Assembly (NCBI RefSeq): GCF_000002235.5
Contig: NW_022145601.1
Location: 26,149,228 to 26,213,227, forward strand
Source: Strongylocentrotus purpuratus
Taxonomy: Eukaryota > Echinodermata > Echinoidea > Camarodonta > Strongylocentrotidae
DNA length: 64,000 nucleotides
Direction of reading: 5' to 3'
Part shown: one piece after another, positions 58,803 through 64,000 of the stretch
Position numbering within the stretch: the stretch's first letter is position 1
How the letters are laid out: every line of letters begins with the position of its first letter
Position numbers and translations under genes: made by a program
Notes under the pieces: generated by a model
The model's database searches: none
What the model was told of the DNA's origin: nothing
Seen by the model: only the letters and a program-made list of their open reading frames with translations

Positions 58803-59058
58803 TTTGTACGCTCATTTAGCAGCTATATACATTTAAACTGGAATCTAGTGCATGTATATTCTGAGGATGTACTTCTTTCTAATGTTTTGTCTTGAAATAT
58901 AATAAGTAAATTACTTAGCCAAGTGTAAGTGGAAAATTGTGAAATGATAACTCGCCTCATTTTTACATTACTTCAACTGGAATGTGTATTATGGCATGAG
59001 TTCTATTCTGCTGGTGGCATTACTCACAGTGAGATTCAAATTTGTCTACATTAATAAT

Positions 59059-61872
59059 TTACAGCGGAATGGCATTGTTTATAGCCCTGTTCGCTCTTGT
59101 GCTCTTCTCAAACTGAACCCAAAATAGTTCCTGTCCATCTTCATCCTCTGTCCACAACATGTAAGGTCTGTTCCTACTCAGGAACAACCTGACAAGGTAC
59201 GGCATGTTCTCATCCTCGATGTCCTCAACAAAGATCAAGATGACTTTGTCTAATCCTGTGTCATTAATGTGCTCCAGAGCCATACGGAGCTTGGTCATTG
59301 TCCAGGCATCATTGACAGACTGGTTGCTTAGCAGCAAGACTGTCTTGAAGCTGTTGTCGATGGCATCGTAGAGTGCGTTGATGTAGTACATGCCTAGGTG
59401 AAGGTCCTCGTCTCCGTAGATGATGTTTTGCAGATGTGGCAACCTCTCCTCCAGTGCAGGTTTCATAACCTGATTGACCCACTCCTCTTCTGTTTCCTGG
59501 AACATGAGGTTGAGATGATGACGATAGTTGCCAGCGTTGAAGTCCTCTTCCATTTCTGTGTAACCAACGATAGCAAGTTTGAGCAGGAAGATTTTATGAT
59601 TCAGCCACAATCGTTTGTTGTACACTAGCAAAGCCATTACACCGACGAGTACACCTGAGAAAGAGAGAACCACAATGAGAATGATGTTCACACCGCAATG
59701 ATCCTCAGGATGGAACGACAGGATCGGTTTATCTGCGAATTCCTTCAATGAAGTACCAGAGCACAACGTCTGGTCCGCGTTTTTTAAGTCGATGTTGGCT
59801 GAGTGGAGCCACTGCCTAAACCATGTTAACGAGCATGTACATGTGAAGGGGTTTCTAGACACATCCAAGCGAAGAGAGCTATTGGATGGCAACACCGTTC
59901 CAGGTTTAATGATACTGATTTGATTTCCAGAAAGAAGGAGGATCTTTAGTTTAGGATTCTGGGCAAAAGTTGTTACCTCCAGACCACGAAGGCCGTTGTT
60001 TTGGAGGTTAAAAAAATACAAGTAAGAGAGACCATGGAATGTGTCTCCTGCAATCTCCGCCAGTTTGTTACCACTGAGACGCAAGTCGGCAAGGGACGAC
60101 AGAGGATGGAACACTCCATGCCTCAGCACATGAATATTTGAGTTGGTCATATCGAGATAGTAAAGTTTCGAAAGGTTGTAGAACACCCTACTATCCAGGC
60201 TGTGTAAATCGTTGTCTTTGAGACGTAGTCTCTTCAACGCATGGAGACCCGTAAATAGCGACTGATTGTTGACCACATCATATAAGTGACTGCCGGTCAG
60301 CTGTGCTTTCTCCATGCGTAGTTCATGAAGATGGGTCATATTAACAAATTGCTCTATTGAATCTCCGGAAATCTCGATACGAGTATTTGAAATACACAAA
60401 AAGAGAACTGTATGAAGTTGCTGAAAGGTATCTTGTAGGAATATAGTCTTCTGATTGGACAGGTATAGCCTTTGCAAGCTCCGAAGATCCTCAAATGCAG
60501 AGGGACTATATTGGTAGACTGGATTGAATGATAAACGAAATTCCGTTAGATTCGAAAGGCCATTCATTCTGCGTGGAAAAATAGACTTTATATCATTAAA
60601 TGATAAATCAAGCATAAGGAGAGTCGTTAGTGTCCAAAGTCGTTTATAGCTGTTCAAATTTGTTATCTTATTATGGGACAGGAAAATTGATGTTATCGAT
60701 GGCATTCCAGTAAAGGATTTAGGCGAAATAGTTTGTATCAAATTTTCTGATACATTCAATTTGGTCAAACTTGACAAACAGGCAAATGTATGAGGTGTTA
60801 AGGCTGCTATTTTATTGTATGAAATGTCAAGTTCTGTAAGTGATTGGAGCTTGCAGAAGGACTGATTACCAAAAGTTTTAATTTTGTTGTGAGTCAAAAA
60901 GAGGGCTTGAAGTTTTGTGAAACCCCAGTATGAATCAGCAGGTACATTTTCTATCGAATTACATCTCATGTCAAGAATAGATATGAATGGATAGTTGTCA
61001 AAGTGATACGATGCATTGCCAAGCGGAAGAAGATGATGAATTTCACAGCCGAAGACTGACAGTTCTTCGATGGAACCCATACCTAGAAAAGGTTGAATAT
61101 CAAATGAAGTCATAAGATTATCGTCTAGTCGTAGACTCTGTACTGAGTTCAGATGATAAAATACACGATTGGGTAAATTCTTGATTTTATTTGAAATCAG
61201 TGAGAAATATTTGATGGAAGCATTTTGCAAAGCAAGGAAATCTCTCTTGTGAATTTTTTCCACCAGATTTTGAAAAAGGTCGATTCTTGTTAAATTATGC
61301 CATCTTGAACACCCGTCAAAGTTGAGACCTTGTATTTTGTTTTGCCTTAGATCCATGCTCGGCAGTCTTGTCAAGACTGCGAGTGTTTCACAGGGAACAT
61401 CACTCAATTGATTTCCAGTCAAATACAACTTTGTAAGGAGAATGTTTTTGACAAAGAGCAGTGGTGACACAGTCTGTAGATTGCAGAAATTCAATATTAG
61501 AGTTCCCAGTTTTGGCAAAGACCACATGGTCTCGGTTTCAATAACCGAAAGTGGGTTATTAGATGCAATAAGAGTAACGAGATTTGGTACATCCTTGAAA
61601 GAGGCATTGTGGAGGATCGTAATGTTGTTTCCATACAGGTTAAGGACTGTTGCTTCCCTGGGTAAGCCGTCAGGAACATTCTGAAGCCCACTGTTTTCAC
61701 AGTTGACAGTACGTTCATGACTTGAGTTGATGAAGCGGCACTTTGTACGATTCCTGTGGGATTCTGCAATAGGCGCAGTTTTCATCGACGGAAGCAGGCA
61801 CAGGAAAACAAATCCCAATGCAACCAGCACTGAAATTAAGCGAGGAGTATGATTTGCCATGTTGGCAGCCAT
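59059..61872 (-). CDS. Toll-like receptor, intronless, 937 residues
   Basis: One open exon. The start is M1 (MAANMANHTPRL; M5 is an alternative), followed by a hydrophobic signal segment (ISVLVALGFVFLCLLPS). An N-terminal cysteine cap (CRFINSSHERTVNC) precedes about 25 leucine-rich repeats of the xLxxLxLxxNxI type (about 70-672), with many N-glycosylation sites. The C-terminal cap NPFTCTCSLTWFRQWL is at about 673-727, a single membrane segment (IILIVVLSFSGVLVGVMALL) at about 730-752, and a cytoplasmic TIR-like domain follows to the end. Single-exon TLRs with one C-terminal cap are typical of sea urchins. The TIR is unusual: box 1 (normally DAFISY-like) reads HHLNLMF and box 2 lacks RDxxPG, having YGDEDLHLGM, while box 3 keeps LFW. 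It is presumably a pattern-recognition receptor; ligand and signalling ability are unknown. Confidence 0.93.
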   Translation of the reverse strand: MAANMANHTPRLISVLVALGFVFLCLLPSMKTAPIAESHRNRTKCRFINSSHERTVNCENSGLQNVPDGLPREATVLNLYGNNITILHNASFKDVPNLVTLIASNNPLSVIETETMWSLPKLGTLILNFCNLQTVSPLLFVKNILLTKLYLTGNQLSDVPCETLAVLTRLPSMDLRQNKIQGLNFDGCSRWHNLTRIDLFQNLVEKIHKRDFLALQNASIKYFSLISNKIKNLPNRVFYHLNSVQSLRLDDNLMTSFDIQPFLGMGSIEELSVFGCEIHHLLPLGNASYHFDNYPFISILDMRCNSIENVPADSYWGFTKLQALFLTHNKIKTFGNQSFCKLQSLTELDISYNKIAALTPHTFACLSSLTKLNVSENLIQTISPKSFTGMPSITSIFLSHNKITNLNSYKRLWTLTTLLMLDLSFNDIKSIFPRRMNGLSNLTEFRLSFNPVYQYSPSAFEDLRSLQRLYLSNQKTIFLQDTFQQLHTVLFLCISNTRIEISGDSIEQFVNMTHLHELRMEKAQLTGSHLYDVVNNQSLFTGLHALKRLRLKDNDLHSLDSRVFYNLSKLYYLDMTNSNIHVLRHGVFHPLSSLADLRLSGNKLAEIAGDTFHGLSYLYFFNLQNNGLRGLEVTTFAQNPKLKILLLSGNQISIIKPGTVLPSNSSLRLDVSRNPFTCTCSLTWFRQWLHSANIDLKNADQTLCSGTSLKEFADKPILSFHPEDHCGVNIILIVVLSFSGVLVGVMALLVYNKRLWLNHKIFLLKLAIVGYTEMEEDFNAGNYRHHLNLMFQETEEEWVNQVMKPALEERLPHLQNIIYGDEDLHLGMYYINALYDAIDNSFKTVLLLSNQSVNDAWTMTKLRMALEHINDTGLDKVILIFVEDIEDENMPYLVRLFLSRNRPYMLWTEDEDGQELFWVQFEKSTRANRAINNAIPL

Positions 61873-62143
61873 GGTTTTTCATTCACAAAGCTTGATTAAT
61901 CAGACAATGTCATCAATACTCAACAGCGTATAAAGTAACAGTTTAAACGTAAACCTTCAAAATGAGCGCCTGACATGCTTTACTGTATGTCAGTATTTTG
62001 TTGACGCTATTCACTACACTGTAAACCGTCTTCCACCACCGACCAAAATGAATCTTGGAAAATCATGTTAAGAAACCATCATCATGTGTCATGTGACGAC
62101 TTAATGACAATCATCTTCGATTTTGTTTTATATATTGCAAATG

Positions 62144-62270
62144 ATGACATTCACTGGGCAAAATACTGGCAGTGGAGTTCACAACCATCGAAAATGATGA
62201 CAATAGATGCACTGATGATACAAACACCGATAAAAGTTAATGGTACTTATGTAAATCAGTAGATGAAACC
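62144..62270. repeat. Direct repeat, copy 1, upstream of the Toll-like receptor
   Basis: GGCAAAATACTGGCAGTGGA, then GTTCACAACCATCG, ATGATGACAATAGATGCACT and ACACCGATAAAAGTTAATGG, ending GTAAATCAGTAGATGAAACCA. The same series recurs at 62493 with scattered changes. Confidence 0.85.
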
Positions 62271-62492
62271 ACTATTAGGCATCTGAAATAGCATAAAAAG
62301 CATCATTAATCATCATCAGTAAACCTTGTGGATCCATTACTGAACTTCACCATGCTTTCGAAACCAGGAAACAAGAGCTTGTAAAGATATGAGGTACATA
62401 TTTGTTGTTATTGAACCACAATAAAGAATAGTAAATCAGTTACATGTATTTAAACACATTCAAGAACTTCGACCTTAAAGCCAGAATAAATG

Positions 62493-62616
62493 ACAGTCAC
62501 GGGGCAAAATAATGGCAGCGGTGTTCACAACCACCGAATATGATGACAATACATGCACTGATGATGCAAACACCGATAAAAGTTAATGGTACTTATGTAA
62601 ATCAGTAGATGAAACC
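62493..62616. repeat. Direct repeat, copy 2
   Basis: GGGGCAAAATAATGGCAGCG, GTTCACAACCACCG, ATGATGACAATACATGCACT and ACACCGATAAAAGTTAATGG, ending GTAAATCAGTAGATGAAACCA. About 345 bp lies between copy starts, and roughly 10 differences from copy 1 are visible. Confidence 0.85.
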
Positions 62617-62699
62617 AGGGGCGTCGCCAAGGGGGGGGGGGGGTGTGGGGGAGTGACACCCATCCACCTGTCAGGATATTGTCGGTAAAATTGCGCTGC

Positions 62700-62990
62700 C
62701 GTCGGGAAAAAGAGAAAAGGGGAAGGGAAAACAAGAGAGGGAAAGGGAAAGAAAAGAAAAAGAAAAGGTAAAGAAAAGAAAGAAAGGAAAAGAAAGGAAA
62801 AGAAAGGAAAGAAAAGAGAAGAAAGAAAGAGAAAAAAAGAAAAAGAAGGAGGAGAGGAAAGAAGGGAAAAGAAAGAAAAGGGAAAAGAAAAAGAAAAAAA
62901 GAGTAAAAGGGAAACAAAAGAAACGGGGGTGAAAGAGAGGAGAGGTAAGAGCCTGAGAGAGGAGGAGTGGGAGTAAAAGAGAGAAGGGGG
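62700..62990. repeat. Purine-rich GAAAA/GGAAA tract
   Basis: Nearly 300 bp of almost pure purine on the plus strand, dominated by AAAGAAAAGG-like units. It is open on the minus strand only because of its composition. Confidence 0.9.
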
Positions 62991-63239
62991 TTGTTGGGTG
63001 GAGTCATCTCGTCGAAACACGGGTAAATATGTTGCTATGTCGGGTCAGCTGTGTCGGTATTCTTGCTTGATCCCTGTGTACTATATCAATGCAGACGTTT
63101 GAAGTCGGTGAGATGTATATTGTCGGTCGGCCGACAAGTTTTTTTTTCACTACGAACTGTAACTTTTTATCCGCTGTGACGACTTCAAGAATGACTACAA
63201 CTACAATACTTGTATTTTCTCGAAGCTTCACTTTCCTAT

Positions 63240-64000
63240 AATATCAGCTAAAGTAATCAGAGGTTTTCAAATTTTCGGGGAAACTAGATTCAAACAAGGT
63301 TTAAGAGTCAACAACGGCACGACGAATCGTCTTCCTTTCTCTATATTGTGATGAAACGCCCCCCCCCCCAAAAAAAAAGGGGAAAACTGAATTCAGACAA
63401 TTGGGGCTTATTAAGAGTCGAAAACAGTACAACGAATCGTCTTCATTCTCTAATAATTTAATGAAACGTCAAAACTCCCGCGCTTTGCGCGAGAGGAGGA
63501 GTAACTGAATTCAGACAAGGATTAACAGTCGAGAACGGTACAGCAAATCGACTTCTTTTCATAATAATTTAATGAAACGTCAAAGCTTTCGTGGTTCGCG
63601 CGGGAGGGTGGGGGAAACCTCATTTAGACGAGTCGAGAACGGTACAACGAATCGTCTTCTTTCTCTAATAATTTAATGAAACGTCAAAATTTCCGCGCTT
63701 CGCGCGTGGGGGAGGGCTTCATTCAGACAAGGATTAAGAGTCGAGCAAGGTTCAACGAATCGTCTACTTTCTCTAATAATTTAATGAAACGCCAAAACTT
63801 CCGCGCTTCGCGCGGGATGGGGAGAAACTGAATTTAGACAAGGATTAACAGAAGAGAACGGTACAGCAAATCGTCTTCTTTTCATAATAATTTAAGGAAA
63901 CGTCAAAGCTTTCGCGCTTCGCGCGGGAGGGGGGGGGAACTTCATTTAGACAAGGATTAACAGTCGGGAAAGGTACAATAAATCGTCTTCTTTTCCTAAT
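63240..64000. repeat. ~110-bp tandem (satellite-like) array, open at the right edge
   Basis: The landmark AATAATTTAATGAAACG (or a variant) occurs near 63341, 63452, 63562, 63665, 63774 and 63884, a period of 103-111 bp. Each unit has a GAACGGTACAACGAATCGTC block, the TTTAATGAAACGTCAAA block, a CGCGCTTCGCGCG palindrome and a G-rich spacer ending AACTGAATTCAGACAAGGAT. At least six copies are visible and the array continues beyond the window. Confidence 0.92.

Larger units (their letters stand above)
52088..59058. other. Intergenic DNA between the lectin and Toll-like receptor genes
   Basis: Begins with the lectin gene's promoter side (52088-52330; no clear TATA box). A CGGTATAACGAGGACATTGG block at 52852 resembles DNA-transposon ends. 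Also present are an AGT trinucleotide array at 54738, CT and GA arrays at 55250 and 56000, small inverted-repeat elements at 56354 and 56894, and a SINE at 58466. No exon could be supported. Confidence 0.5.
61873..63240. other. 5' flank of the Toll-like receptor
   Basis: No gene was seen. Contains a duplicated ~125-bp block (62144 and 62493), a G run at 62631-62644 and a GA/AAAG-rich tract at 62700-62990 whose Phe/Ser/Leu ORFs on the minus strand are artefacts. The minus ORF at 63004-63231 has no family support. Confidence 0.5.

Noticed and set aside
62525-63020. 145- and 160-codon Phe/Ser/Leu ORFs on the minus strand
   Set aside because: Generated by the purine-rich tract at 62700-62990.

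Overview
The window reads as AT-rich echinoderm DNA, most likely from a sea urchin. Three things point there: an intronless 937-residue Toll-like receptor of the kind greatly expanded in sea urchins, a secreted C-type lectin with an NPG-rich tail like the skeletal spicule matrix proteins, and dense short repeats (tRNA-derived SINEs, small inverted-repeat elements, long CT/GA tracts). No prokaryotic features, rRNA genes, intact tRNA genes or CRISPR arrays were seen. The species cannot be named from the sequence alone.

Layout: (1) 1,082-13,340, + strand: the last 13 coding exons of ARMC9, a ciliary basal-body protein; its 5' part lies left of the window. (2) 13,341-19,551: gene-free DNA with a SINE, tandem repeats and miniature elements. 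(3) 19,552-23,085, + strand: a three-exon, 579-residue coiled-coil protein of no recognised family. (4) About 25,060-33,013, + strand: a promoter-like region, a noncoding first exon and ten coding exons for a 785-residue protein. This protein has a chain of about 50-residue units, one per symmetric phase-0 exon, followed by a protein kinase domain with a DLG instead of a DFG motif. One of its introns holds a nearly perfect 573-bp tandem duplication. (5) 36,630-52,087, - strand: a two-exon, 294-residue spicule-matrix-like C-type lectin, with the signal peptide in exon 1, the lectin body and NPG repeats in exon 2, and a 14.6-kb intron between. (6) 52,088-59,058: gene-free. (7) 59,059-61,872, - strand: the Toll-like receptor. 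(8) 61,873-64,000: a duplicated flank, a purine-rich tract and a roughly 110-bp tandem array that runs off the right edge.

The genes do not form an operon-like set. ARMC9 serves cilia, the lectin probably skeleton building, and the receptor innate immunity. The repeat-kinase gene and the coiled-coil gene are the least explained. All splice structures were built by hand from GT/AG sites with reading frame kept across every junction; in each multi-exon gene the summed coding length is a whole number of codons.
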